Shown: in pieces, positions 34,015 through 47,500 of the stretch
Layout: each line of letters begins with the position of its first letter
How positions within the stretch are numbered: position 1 is the first letter of the stretch
Source: Pseudomonas denitrificans (nom. rej.)
GTDB taxonomy: Bacteria > Pseudomonadota > Gammaproteobacteria > Pseudomonadales > Pseudomonadaceae
DNA length: 64,000 nucleotides
Assembly (NCBI RefSeq): GCF_008807415.1
Contig: NZ_CP043626.1
Coordinates: 868,001 to 932,000 of the forward strand
Reading direction: 5' to 3'
Notes under the pieces: model-generated
The model's database searches: none
Told to the model about the DNA's origin: nothing
What the model saw: only the letters and a program-made list of their open reading frames with translations
Translations under genes and position numbers: made by a program

Positions 34015-34374
34015 ATGGCAGCACTGCAACAATCGCTGGACGAACTGCTGAACCTGGATGGTGCCCTGGCGTCGGCCGTGGTGGATGCCAAGAGCGGCAT
34101 GCTGCTCGGGCAGGCGGGTGGCGGCGTGGACCTGGAACTGGCGGCAGCGGGCAATACCGAAGTGGTCCGCGCCAAGCTCAAGACCATGAAGTCGCTGGCG
34201 CTCAACGATGTGATCGAGGACATCCTCATCACCCTGGGCCGCCAGTACCACATCATCCGCCCCATGGCGAAGCATGAAGGCGTGTTCATGTACTACGTGC
34301 TGGACAAGGTGAAAGCCAACCTGGCGCTGGCTCGGCGCAAGCTGCAGGAGGTGGAGGGGCAGATGGCGATGTAA
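34015..34374 (+). CDS. Second roadblock/LC7-type protein
   Basis: A 119-residue protein with the same fold order: helix LQQSLDELLNLDGALASAVV, strand DAKSGMLLGQAGG, helix EVVRAKLKTMKSLALND, strands IEDILITLGRQYHIIRPM and VFMYYVLDKVKANLALARRK. It has diverged strongly from the preceding roadblock protein, so a heterodimer or a separate partner role is possible. AAGGAG lies 9 bases upstream of the ATG. 71 bases separate it from the previous gene. It appears to be the last gene of the operon; no clear terminator is visible before the convergent yggL. Confidence 0.85.
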   Translation: MAALQQSLDELLNLDGALASAVVDAKSGMLLGQAGGGVDLELAAAGNTEVVRAKLKTMKSLALNDVIEDILITLGRQYHIIRPMAKHEGVFMYYVLDKVKANLALARRKLQEVEGQMAM

Positions 34375-34441
34375 CGAAAAGGGCGGGGTGAAAGCGTGGG
34401 CTTGCCGGGGAGGCTTGCCCACGTTTCCTTTGGTGCGGGTA

Positions 34442-34792
34442 TTACTCGAACAGACCGTGCCAGCAGTCGCTCAGCTCGCCCAGCTCGAAGGACTTGGCCC
34501 AGGACTGCTTTTCCAGCCACAGGCGGGTGGTCTCGCGGTCGGCTTCGGTCAGGCTGCCGACGGCGTTCAGGCACAGGTAGCCGGTGAACTCGCCGTCTTC
34601 GGTGGCGCCGCCGACGAAGACCCAGCCCTCGGACTCGACGAAGGCGATCCACTGGTCGAGCACGTCATCCAGGTCGCCGCTGTAGTTCACTTCCAGGCTG
34701 AAGCCGAATTCCTGGAACTCGGCCAGGCGCAGTTTCTTCAGCAGGCGGCGCTTGCGCGGTTTGGCCATCTGTTCGGGGGTGAGGTATTTCAT
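34442..34792 (-). CDS. yggL: YggL family protein (DUF469), ribosome-associated 50S factor
   Basis: A 116-residue protein with the family pattern RKRRLLKKLRLAEFQEFGF, DDVLDQWIAFVESEGWVFVGG and LCLNAVGSLTEADRETTRLW. YggL homologues bind the 50S ribosomal subunit and aid its assembly. The ATG at 34792 (MKYLTPEQMAK) is 8 bases after GAGAG; another ATG at 34798 adds two residues but leaves too short a spacer. It lies just upstream of metH's end on the same strand, as in PAO1 (PA1842). Confidence 0.92.
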   Translation of the reverse strand: MKYLTPEQMAKPRKRRLLKKLRLAEFQEFGFSLEVNYSGDLDDVLDQWIAFVESEGWVFVGGATEDGEFTGYLCLNAVGSLTEADRETTRLWLEKQSWAKSFELGELSDCWHGLFE

Positions 34793-34975
34793 TCGCATTG
34801 CTCTCGTCAGCGGAAGCCTGGCGGGTGGCCGGCTTCGGTCCGTTGTGGCCCGGGGTACCCAGGATGGCGGGATTATCCCGCATCTGCGCCGCAAGTGCAG
34901 CGAAGGTTTTGCCCGGGCAGTTGCAAGCCCTGACGAGGATGTCGCGCCGGGCGGGCCCGGTCGCGACATGCGTGC

Positions 34976-38668
<3,693 letters not shown>

Positions 38669-38839
38669 TGGAATTCTCGGAAAAAGGCGTGACGAAAGGT
38701 CGCTGATGATAACAAAGCTGCAGGAAATTTGACCGGGCGCGGTTTTACATGAAGATTCCTCATGTTCCGCCTTTGGTTGGAGCGCATTGCGCCGGTACTC
38801 CCGCTAGAATCCGCTCCATTCTGATGTCCGGAGTCCTTC

Positions 38840-41128
38840 ATGTCCCTGCGAGCCCGTTTCACGTTGCTCATCGCATCCCTGGCGTTTTCGGCGCAGGCCC
38901 TGGCGGGAGGGCTGTCCTACACCAGGGACATCCAGCCGATCTTCACCGAGAAGTGCGTGGCCTGCCACGCCTGCTACGACTCGCCGTGCCAGCTCAACCT
39001 GACGGCCGCCGAAGGCGCGCAGCGCGGGGCGAACAAGCTGCCGGTCTACGACGGTGGGCGCAGCAAGGCGCAGGACCCGACGCGGCTGTTCCTCGACGCC
39101 CAGGGCGCGGATGCCTGGCGGCGCAAGGACTTCTGGTCGGTGCTCGACGGCCGCGGCAGCCAGGCGGCGCTGATGGCACGGATGATCGACCTTGGACATG
39201 AGCATCCGCTGGTGCCCAACGCGAAGATTCCCGACGGGCTGGACCTGTCGATCAACCGCACCAACCAGTGCCCGACACCCGATTCCATCGACGACTTCGC
39301 TGCCAAAAATCCTCGCAGCGGCATGCCGTTCGCCGTCACCGGCCTGAGCGACAAGCAGCTGTCGACCATCAAGACCTGGCTGGCCCAGGGTGCGCCGGTG
39401 GACGAAAAGGCCTGGCAGCCGGGCGCCGGCGAGGCCGCGCAGATCGCCGACTGGGAAGCCTTCCTCAACCAGCCCGGCGCGCGCCAGAGCCTGGTGCAGC
39501 GCTGGATCTACGAGCACCTGTTCCTTGCCCACCTGTACTTCACCGAGCGCGGCGAGCCGGGGCATTTCTTCCAGCTGGTGCGTTCGCGCACGCCCAGCGG
39601 CCAGCCCATCGACCCCATCGCCACGCGCCGGCCCAACGACGATCCGGGCAATACCTTCTACTACCGCCTGTGGCCCATCCAGGGCGTGATCGTACACAAG
39701 ACGCACATCACCTATCCGCTCAACGAGGCACGCCTCAAGCGCAACCAGGAGCTGTTCTACGGCAGCGACTGGAACACCGACAAGGTACCGGGCTACGGCC
39801 TGCAGCACCGCGCCAATCCTTTCGTGACCTTCGAGGCGATCCCGGCGCGGGCGCGCTACCAGTTCATGCTCGACAATGCCGAGTACTTTGTCCGCACCTT
39901 CATTCGCGGTCCGGTGTGCCGCGGGCAGATCGCCACCGATGTGATCCGCGACAATTTCTGGGCGCTGTTCCAGGACCCGGATCACGACCTTTATGTCACC
40001 GACCCGAAATTCCAGCACCAGGCCTCGCCGCTGCTGGCGCTGCCGGGGCAGATCGATGACGTGGGGGCCATGCTGTCGCAGTGGCGTTCCTACCGCGACA
40101 AGCGCAACCAGTACGAAGAGCTGCGCCAGGACGTCTACGACGATGCGCCGACGCCGACCTGGGCCGATATCTGGGCCGGCAACGACAATGCCGTGCTGAG
40201 CATCTTCCGCCAGTACGACAGCGCTTCGGTGCGCAAGGGCTTGATCGGCGGCGTGCCGCAGACCATCTGGTGGCTCGACTACCCGCTGCTGGAGCGCACC
40301 TACTACGGGCTGGTGGTGAATTTCGACGTGTTCGGCAACGTCGCCCACCAGGCGCAGACGCGGTTGTACTTCGACCTGATCCGCAACGGCGCCGAACAGA
40401 ACTTCCTGCGGCTGATGCCCGTCGGCGCACGCAAGAAGCTGCTCGACGACTGGTACCAGAACAGCGGGAAAATCAAGATGTGGGCTGACTACTACAGCAA
40501 TGACAGTGACCAGCCGACCGGCCTGTTCCTGCCGGAGAAAGGCGCCAAGCTGGCCTTCGCCAAGCAGTTGCTGAAGAACTACGTGGCGCTCAATGCGCGG
40601 CCCGACCCGATCAACCTGTGTGAGAACGGTGCCTGCTACCGCAACACCGTGGCGGCGCCGCTGCAGGACGCCGAGCAGGCCTTCAGCCGGCTGGTCAGCC
40701 GTCCGGCCGCCGGGTTGCCGGTGATCGACCAGTTCCCCGAGGCGACCATCCTGCGTGTGGAACTGCCCGACGGCGAGCGCGAGATCTACACCGTGCTGCG
40801 CAACCGCGCGCACAGCAACGTCGCTTTCATTGCGGGCGAATCCCTGCGCTACCAGCCGGGGCTGGACACCCTGACCATCTACCCCGGCGTGCTGTCGAGC
40901 TACCCGAACTTCATGTTCAACCTGAAGGCCGCCGAGGTGAGCGATTTCGTCGCCGCGCTGGAGCAGGTGAAGAGCGCGGCGGACTTCGAGAAGGTCGCCG
41001 ACCGCTGGGGCATTCGCCGCAGCCACCCGCAGTTCTGGTTCTACTTCCATGATCTGGACGCTTACCTGCGCGAAACCGAGCCGGTGGAAGCGGGCGTGCT
41101 GGACATGAACCGCTACGAGAACCTCTGA
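38840..41128 (+). CDS. cti: Fatty acid cis/trans isomerase (heme c type)
   Basis: A 762-residue periplasmic enzyme that converts cis to trans unsaturated acyl chains of membrane phospholipids for rapid adaptation to solvents and heat. A signal peptide (MSLRARFTLLIASLAFSAQA) is followed by the cytochrome c heme motif CVACH (about residue 35) in EKCVACHACYDSPC. FRGD-like FARLVSRPA and long helical regions follow; length is typical. It is divergent from metH with 171 bases between. In PAO1 the toxin pair tse1/tsi1 occupies this gap; here there is none. Confidence 0.95.
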   Translation: MSLRARFTLLIASLAFSAQALAGGLSYTRDIQPIFTEKCVACHACYDSPCQLNLTAAEGAQRGANKLPVYDGGRSKAQDPTRLFLDAQGADAWRRKDFWSVLDGRGSQAALMARMIDLGHEHPLVPNAKIPDGLDLSINRTNQCPTPDSIDDFAAKNPRSGMPFAVTGLSDKQLSTIKTWLAQGAPVDEKAWQPGAGEAAQIADWEAFLNQPGARQSLVQRWIYEHLFLAHLYFTERGEPGHFFQLVRSRTPSGQPIDPIATRRPNDDPGNTFYYRLWPIQGVIVHKTHITYPLNEARLKRNQELFYGSDWNTDKVPGYGLQHRANPFVTFEAIPARARYQFMLDNAEYFVRTFIRGPVCRGQIATDVIRDNFWALFQDPDHDLYVTDPKFQHQASPLLALPGQIDDVGAMLSQWRSYRDKRNQYEELRQDVYDDAPTPTWADIWAGNDNAVLSIFRQYDSASVRKGLIGGVPQTIWWLDYPLLERTYYGLVVNFDVFGNVAHQAQTRLYFDLIRNGAEQNFLRLMPVGARKKLLDDWYQNSGKIKMWADYYSNDSDQPTGLFLPEKGAKLAFAKQLLKNYVALNARPDPINLCENGACYRNTVAAPLQDAEQAFSRLVSRPAAGLPVIDQFPEATILRVELPDGEREIYTVLRNRAHSNVAFIAGESLRYQPGLDTLTIYPGVLSSYPNFMFNLKAAEVSDFVAALEQVKSAADFEKVADRWGIRRSHPQFWFYFHDLDAYLRETEPVEAGVLDMNRYENL

Positions 41129-41138
41129 CCGGTACGCT

Positions 41139-41182
41139 CTTTGTAGGAACGGCCCATGCCCGTGATCGCGGGCATGGGCCAG
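41139..41182. repeat. REP-like palindrome
   Basis: GGCCCATGCCCG (41151-41162) and CGGGCATGGGCC (41169-41180) are perfect inverted arms preceded by TTTGTAGGAAC; located just past the cti stop. Confidence 0.8.
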
Positions 41183-41312
41183 GCGCCCCCGCCCATCCTG
41201 CAGGGAGTTACCTGCTGTCCATCCAGCTGCGAATTATTCCTACTAAAACGGTAGGGCTTTATCCCGTCCCCCCGAATGGCGTAAACTGGCGCCACGTTTG
41301 CGAGGAGTTGCC

Positions 41313-41897
41313 ATGAGCGCTATCACCATCACCGAAGCCGCACAGGATTACCTGGCCGAGCTGCTGTCCAAGCAGGACACTCCCGGCATCGGCATTCGCA
41401 TCTTCATCACCCAGCCGGGCACCCAGTACGCCGAAACCTGCATCGCCTATTGCAAGCCGGGCGAGCAGAAGCCGGAAGACACCCCGGTCGGCCTGAAAGC
41501 CTTCACCGCCTACATCGACGCCATCAGCGAGCCGTTCCTGGACGACGCCGTGGTCGATTACGCCACCGACCGCATGGGCGGCCAGCTGACCATCAAGGCG
41601 CCCAACGCCAAGGTACCGATGGTCAATGAAGACAGTCCGATCACCGAGCGCATCAACTACTACCTGCAGACCGAGATCAACCCAGGGCTTGCCAGCCACG
41701 GCGGCCAGGTGAGCCTGGTGGACGTGGTCGAGGACAACATCGCCGTGCTGCGTTTCGGCGGCGGTTGCCAGGGCTGCGGCGCGGTCGAGATGACCTTGAA
41801 GGATGGCGTCGAGAAGACCCTGATCGAGCGTATCCCGGAGCTGAAAGGCGTGCGTGACGTCACCGACCACAGCAACCGCGAGAACGCCTACTACTGA
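41313..41897 (+). CDS. nfuA: Fe-S biogenesis scaffold/carrier NfuA
   Basis: A 194-residue protein with an N-terminal degenerate A-type domain (about 1-95) and a C-terminal Nfu domain whose [12 protein letters not shown] holds the CxxC that ligates a bridging 4Fe-4S cluster in the dimer. It delivers clusters to aconitase, LipA and others and matters under oxidative stress and iron limitation. The ATG at 41313 has GAGGAG 8 bases upstream; an ATG 15 bases earlier is poorly spaced. Order cti-nfuA matches PAO1. Confidence 0.96.
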   Translation: MSAITITEAAQDYLAELLSKQDTPGIGIRIFITQPGTQYAETCIAYCKPGEQKPEDTPVGLKAFTAYIDAISEPFLDDAVVDYATDRMGGQLTIKAPNAKVPMVNEDSPITERINYYLQTEINPGLASHGGQVSLVDVVEDNIAVLRFGGGCQGCGAVEMTLKDGVEKTLIERIPELKGVRDVTDHSNRENAYY

Positions 41898-41914
41898 GCC
41901 GGCGTCTGGCAGCG

Positions 41915-41941
41915 AAAAGGCGACCTTCGGGTCGCCTTTTT
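41915..41941 (+). terminator. Rho-independent terminator after nfuA
   Basis: AAAAGGCGACC, TTCG, GGTCGCCTTTTT: stable UUCG-type tetraloop hairpin with a T-tract, 17 bases past the stop. Confidence 0.95.
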
Positions 41942-41963
41942 CATTGGTGGACTTCCACGCAGT

Positions 41964-42036
41964 CGTAGGGCGCATAACGCCTCAAGCGTTATCCGCCAAT
42001 GCGGCGGATAACCCGTTCCGGGTTATGCGCCCTACG
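41964..42036. repeat. Palindromic intergenic repeat (GTAGGGCGCATAAC class)
   Basis: CGTAGGGCGCATAAC (41964-41978) and GTTATGCGCCCTACG (42022-42036) are perfect 15-base inverted ends enclosing two small hairpins (ATAACGCCTCAAGCGTTAT and GGATAACCCGTTCCGGGTTA). The right end overlaps the stop codon region of the MFS gene (42032). Confidence 0.85.
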
Positions 42037-43201
42037 AAGCGGCCGCCAATTCCCTGCGCCCCGACCAGACCATCACCAGCGCCACCAGCAGCACCGGCCA
42101 CACCAGCAGGTTCACCGCGCTCCAGCCGACGCTGGTGATCAGCGCGCCGGAGCTGAAGGACATAAGCGCCGCCAGGCTGCCATTGCCCAGCTCCATCAGG
42201 CCCTGCGCATGGCCGCGCTCCTGGGGCGTGTGGCCAAAGGCAAGCAGTGTGGTGCCTGCCACCAGCATCAGGTTCCAGCCCATGCCCAGCAGCAGCGAGC
42301 TGACCAGGAACTGCGCCACCGACTGCCCGCTCAGGGCCACCGCCGCGCTCACCGCCAGCAACGCCATGCCGACCCAGGCCACCCGGCGCCCGCCCAGTCT
42401 GTCCACCAGCGGACCGGCGACGAAGGCGGGCAGGAACATCCCCAGCACGTGCCACTGGATCACGCTCACCGAACGCTCCAGCGGCAGCCCGCAGAAGCTC
42501 ATCGCCAGCGGCGTGGCGTTCATGATCAGGATCATCAGCCCGTGGCCGGCGGCGGTGCAGGCCATGGCCGCGCGGACCGCCGGGCGCGACAGCAGCTCGC
42601 GCATCACCTTCCAGCCGCCGGTGGATGGCGCGGGTGCCGCACCCTCCGGCAGACGGCTGAGTACGGCAATGGCGACCAGCGCCAGCGCGGCAATCGCCAG
42701 GTAGGAACCCACGAAAGGCGCAGGCAGGGCATTGCGCGACCACAGGGCGAGGCTCGGCGCCAGCAGTGCCGCGAGCACCCCGCCGCCGATCACGTAGGCC
42801 GTGGCGCGGCCCTTGTGGGTTTCATCGACCGCTTCCAGTGCGGCAAAGCGGTAGTACATCGCCGACGCCTGGTACGCGCCGATGGGCAGCGCGCCGAGAC
42901 AGAACAGCAGGAAATCCGCCAGCCACACACCCAGCGCGCAGAGCAGGCCGCCGAGCACGCCGCAGGCCGCGCCCAGCAACAGACCGCGCCGGCGCCCGTG
43001 GCGCTGCATGAACAGCGACAGCGGCTGCACCGCCAGCAGGTTGCCCAGCACCAGGATCGCCAGGGGCAGCGTGGCCAGGCTGTTGAGTGGAGCGAGCTGG
43101 GCGCCCACCAGCGAGGTGAGGGTGATACCGATCAGCGAGCAGGACCAGTACAGCGCCTGGCTGGTGAACAGCAGGCGGATTGCCGGGGTGCGCAGCAGCA
43201 T
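42032..43201 (-). CDS. MFS transporter
   Basis: A 389-residue major facilitator with 12 hydrophobic segments. QRHGRRRGLLLG is the loop 2-3 motif A equivalent and VDRLGGRRVAWVGMALLA its counterpart in the second half. Substrate unknown. Its last residues (RRELAAAS) are encoded just before the palindromic repeat at 41964-42036, so the C-terminus may have been set by repeat insertion. It is 9 bases from the DUF1272 gene and 40 from the GlxA-type regulator cluster; the three are probably one transcription unit. Confidence 0.92.
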   Translation of the reverse strand: MLLRTPAIRLLFTSQALYWSCSLIGITLTSLVGAQLAPLNSLATLPLAILVLGNLLAVQPLSLFMQRHGRRRGLLLGAACGVLGGLLCALGVWLADFLLFCLGALPIGAYQASAMYYRFAALEAVDETHKGRATAYVIGGGVLAALLAPSLALWSRNALPAPFVGSYLAIAALALVAIAVLSRLPEGAAPAPSTGGWKVMRELLSRPAVRAAMACTAAGHGLMILIMNATPLAMSFCGLPLERSVSVIQWHVLGMFLPAFVAGPLVDRLGGRRVAWVGMALLAVSAAVALSGQSVAQFLVSSLLLGMGWNLMLVAGTTLLAFGHTPQERGHAQGLMELGNGSLAALMSFSSGALITSVGWSAVNLLVWPVLLVALVMVWSGRRELAAAS

Positions 43202-43210
43202 GGTCCGTCC

Positions 43211-43453
43211 TCAGCCCTGGCAGCCGTTGGGCTTGAGCACCCGCTGGGTCGAGGCCGGATTGGCCGCCAGCTTCGCCAGCGGGCGGCGTGGACGCGGCAC
43301 CAGCTCACCGCCGCAGTTCGGGCATTGGCCTTTCAGCACCTGCTCGGCGCAGTCGGTGCAGAAGGTGCATTCGAAGCTGCAGATGCGGGCGTCGGCGCTG
43401 TCGCCGGGCAGGTCGCGGTCGCAGCACTCGCAGCCGGGGCGGAGTTCGAGCAT
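43211..43453 (-). CDS. DUF1272 zinc-ribbon protein
   Basis: An 80-residue protein with nine or more cysteines: CECCDRDLP, CSFECTFCTDCA and CPNCGGEL form RING-like or ribbon zinc sites, followed by a basic tail (RPRRPLAKL). The DUF1272 family is conserved but uncharacterised. ATG at 43453 with AGGAAG upstream. It lies between a GlxA-type regulator and an MFS exporter on the same strand. Confidence 0.9.
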   Translation of the reverse strand: MLELRPGCECCDRDLPGDSADARICSFECTFCTDCAEQVLKGQCPNCGGELVPRPRRPLAKLAANPASTQRVLKPNGCQG

Positions 43454-43482
43454 GGCAATCTTCCTTTGGGTGGTCGTCGTTG

Positions 43483-44487
43483 TCAGTGCAACTGGCCGAA
43501 GCGCTCGGCGTATTCCTGCGGGCTGATCGCCAGGTGCTTGTGGAAGGTGCGGCGCAGGTTTTCCGGATGACCGAAACCGCACAGCCGCGACACCGTGCTG
43601 ATCGACGCCTGGGCGTCCTGCAGCAGCGCCCGAGCCGCTTCCAGGCGCACCCGTTCGACGTAGCGGCCGGGCCCCATGCCCAGTTCGTTGATGAATACCC
43701 GCGAGAGCGTGCGCGGGCTCATGCAGGCCTGCTCGGCCAGGGCTTCCAGCGACAGGTCGGTGCCCAGATGCGCTGGAATCCACTCCAGCAGCGCGGCCAG
43801 CCTTGGCGTGCGGGTCGGCTCCGGGGTCAGCCAGTGGCTGAACTGCGCCTGTCCGCCGGGGCGCTTGAGAAACATCACCAGTCGCCGTGCGACCGCCAGG
43901 GCCAGCGCGCGACCGAGGTCGGCCTCCACCAGCGCGAGGGCAAGGTCGATACCGGCGGTGACGCCCGCTGAGGTGAACACGTGATCGTCGCCGTCGCGGC
44001 GCTGCGGGTCGTAGGTGTGCAGGCGGTCGCCCTGGACCAGGACTTCGGGGAAGCCGGCGCACAGTTCGTCGACATCCGCCCAGTGGGTGGTGGCCGGGCG
44101 GCCATTGAGCACGCCGGCGGCGGCGAGGATCAGCGCACCGGAGCACACCGAGCCGAGGCGGCGCACCTGGGGTTCGGCGGCTGCCAGCCAGTGCAGCAGC
44201 TCGCTGTTCCCGCATTGTGCCGGTACGCCCAGCCCGCCGGGCACCAGCAGGGTATCCAGGCTCGAGGGATCGACTTCGCGCCACGCCTGGTCGGCGCAGA
44301 TGCGGATGCCAGCCGAGGTCGCCACCGGCCCGGCCTGTTCGCCCAGCACCAGCAGCTCGTAGAGCGGCGCCAGGCCCTGGCGCTGGCGCTCGACGTTCGC
44401 GGAGGCGAACACCTGCAGCGGCCCGGTGATGTCCAGGCTCATGACCTCGGGGTAGAGCAGGCAGGCGATACGGCGTGGCGATTCCAT
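43483..44487 (-). CDS. GlxA-type AraC family transcriptional regulator (DJ-1/PfpI amidase-like N-terminus)
   Basis: A 334-residue regulator. The N-terminal domain (about 5-190) has the DJ-1/PfpI fold with the nucleophile-position Cys in LGSVCSGALILAAAGVL and HW in RPATTHWADV. The C-terminal AraC double helix-turn-helix (about 225-330) shows LSLEALAEQACMSPRTLSRVF and STVSRLCGFGHPENLRRTFH. Such proteins sense small nitrogenous or carnitine-like metabolites. It begins the cluster with DUF1272 and the MFS exporter, which it may control. Confidence 0.93.
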   Translation of the reverse strand: MESPRRIACLLYPEVMSLDITGPLQVFASANVERQRQGLAPLYELLVLGEQAGPVATSAGIRICADQAWREVDPSSLDTLLVPGGLGVPAQCGNSELLHWLAAAEPQVRRLGSVCSGALILAAAGVLNGRPATTHWADVDELCAGFPEVLVQGDRLHTYDPQRRDGDDHVFTSAGVTAGIDLALALVEADLGRALALAVARRLVMFLKRPGGQAQFSHWLTPEPTRTPRLAALLEWIPAHLGTDLSLEALAEQACMSPRTLSRVFINELGMGPGRYVERVRLEAARALLQDAQASISTVSRLCGFGHPENLRRTFHKHLAISPQEYAERFGQLH

Positions 44488-44571
44488 GGCAAGGCTCGTT
44501 CATTGGATGCCACGAGTGTGGCGGTGACCGACGCTGGCGGCAACGTCAGTCACCCCACGGATCTTGCCAAA

Positions 44572-47500
44572 TCAGTGGGTAGCCACCTTCGAACCGCCGA
44601 GGCGGTAGGCGCTGGCGTACAGCACCGGCAGCACGATCAACGTCAGCAGCGTGGCGAAACCCAGGCCGAACATGATCACCACCGACATGCTCTGGAAGAA
44701 GGCGTCCAGCAGCAGCGGCGCCAGGCCGAGGATGGTGGTCAGCGCGGTCAGGCAGATCGGCCGCAGCCTCGCGCAGGCAGCGTTCACCAGTGCCTCGCGG
44801 GGCGGCTGGCCGCTTTCGGCAAGGTTGTCGACTTCCTCCAGCAATACGATGCCGTTGCGCACCAGCATGCCGGACAGGCTCAGCAGCCCCAGCAGGGCCA
44901 TGAAGCCGAAGGGGATGCCGGTGAGCAGGAAGCCCAGGGTCACGCCGATCATCGCCAGCGGCACGGTCAGCCAGATCAGCAGCGCCTTGCGCGGCGAGGA
45001 GAACATCAGCACGGTGATGATGAACATCGCCAGGAAGGCCATGGGCAGGCTGCCGAGCACGCCGTTGCGGGCGTCGCTGGAGCTTTCCACGTCGCCGCCC
45101 CAGGCCAGCTCGTAGCCCGGCGGCAGGGTCAGCGCCTCGATCTGCGGGCGCACCCGATTCAGCAGTTGCGAGGAGGTCTCGCCGCTCTGCGGGGCGACGT
45201 CGGCCATCACCGTCAGCGTGCGCTTGCGGTCCTCGCGCAGGATCAGCGGGTCCTCCCAGACGCTGTCGAAACCGCCGACCACCTGCTCGATGGGCAGGTA
45301 GCGCTGGCTCACCGGGCTCCACAGCATCAGGTCGTTGATCTGCCCGGCGTCCACGTCGCGTTCGCGCACGACGATCGGCATCTGCTGGGTGCCGTCGCGG
45401 TAGAGGCCTACGGTCAGGCCGCTGAAGCTCATGCGCAGCAGGCTGTCGAGGTCGCGCTTGTCGATGCCCAGCTCGCGGCCGCGGGCCTCGTTGAACTGCG
45501 GCCTGACCAGCAGCGCACGGGCCTGCCAGTCGTGGCTGACGCCGGTGGCCACCGGGTCGGCGGCGAGGATGTCGCCCACCTGCGCGCCGAGGCGGCGCAG
45601 CTCCTGCGGGTCCGGGCCGGTCAGGCGCACTTCGATGGCGCTGCCGTTGGAGGGGCCGAACATCAGGCGTTTCAGCCCCGTCTGTACCTGCGGGTAGTTC
45701 TCGTCGAGGTAGTGCTGGAGGCCTGCGATCAGCCCCGGAATCTGCGCGCGGTTCTCGGTGCGCACCAGCACCTGGGCGTAGTTGGCGTGCTGGCGCTCGG
45801 CGCCGTAGGTGAGGATGAAGCGCGGCGCGCCCTGGCCGATGCTGGTGACCGTGCGCTCCACGCCCGGCAGGGCGGTGATGTGCCGGTCGATCTCGGCGGC
45901 CAGGTCGCGGGTGTGCTCGATGGCGGTGCCCTGGGGCAGCCACAGGTCGACGAAGAACATTGGCGTGTTGGCCGGTGGGAAGAAGTTCTGCCGCACCTGG
46001 GAGAAGCCCAGCAGCGAGGCGGCCAGCGCCACGGCGAGTACGCCGAGGGTCAGCGCGCGCTGGCGCAGGCAGGCTTCCAGCAGGCTGCGGTAGGCACGGT
46101 ACAGCCAGCCGGCGTGCGGCTCGGCGCTGTCCGCCTTCACCGGCATTTTGGCGAAGGCCCAGCGGGCGAGCAGCGGCGCCAGGGTCATGGCGGTGACCCA
46201 GCTGAGCAGCAGCGACACCAGCAGCACGTCGAACAGCGAGCGGCAGTATTCGCCGGTGGAGTCCGCGGACAGGCCGATGGGGGCGAAGGCCAGCACCGCG
46301 ATCACCGTGGCGCCGAGCAGGGGCAGGGCAGTGAGGCGGACGATGTGGCGGATCGCGGCGTCGATGCCCTGGCCGCGCAGGCGGCCGACCAGCACGCCCT
46401 CGACCACGACGATGGCGTTGTCCACCAGCATGCACAGGGAAATGATCAGCGCGCCGAGGCTGATGCGCTGCAGCTCGATGCCCAGCAGGTACATCAGCAG
46501 CAGGCTGCCCAGCACGTTGAGCGTCAGCACCCCGGCGATCACCAGCCCGCTGCGCAGGCCCATGAATACCAGCAGCGTACCGACGACGATGGCCAACGCG
46601 GTGACGAAGCTGAGCAGGAAGCCGTTGACCGCGCCATGCACTTCCACGGCCTGGTCATAGAAGGGCGTCAGTTGCATGCCGGCCGGGCGTTCGCTTTCCA
46701 GCTGGTCGAGGCACTGGTGCACGGCGTCGCCGACTTTCACCACGTTCACCTGCGGGGCGAAGGCGACGCCCAGCGCCAGCGCCGGCTTGCCATCGGCGCG
46801 CCAGAGGTGGCTGGGCGTGTCGGTGAAGCCGCGCTTCACCGTGGCGATATCGCCCAGGCGGATCAACTGGGCGCTGCCCGGCGCGCTGACCAGCAGGCGC
46901 TCCAGCTCGCCGACGTCGGCGAACTCGCCGGTCGGGTGCAGGCGGATGCTCTCGCTGCCGACCCGCAGGCTGCCCGCGTCGGACACCACATTCTGCCGGT
47001 TCAGCAGGTCCGCCAGACGCTGCAGCGGCACGCCCATGGCGTTCATCTTCTCCCGCGAGACCTCCACCTGGACCTGCTCGGCCTGCAGCCCGGAAACCAC
47101 CACCTTGCTCACGCCCGGCACCAGCACCAGTTCCCGGCGCAGATAGTCGGCGTAGTCGCGCAGTTCCTGGTAGCGATAGCCGTCGCCGGACAGCGACAGG
47201 AGGATGCCGTAGACGTCGCCGAAATCATCGTTCACCTGCGGCGGCGAAGCGCCCGGCGGCAGATGCGGGGCGAGGTCGTTGACCTTGCGCCGCAGCTCGT
47301 CCCAGATCTGCGGCAGCTCGCCGGCGCGATACTGCGGCTTCACGTTGACGGTGATCTGCGACAGCCCGGCGCTGGAAATCGAGGTGAGCTTGTCGACGTA
47401 GGCCAGCTGCTGGATGGCGTTTTCCAGCGGGTAGGTGACCTCTTCCTCGACCTGTTGCGGCGAGGCGCCGGCATAGCGGGTGGCGACCACGGCGGTCTTC

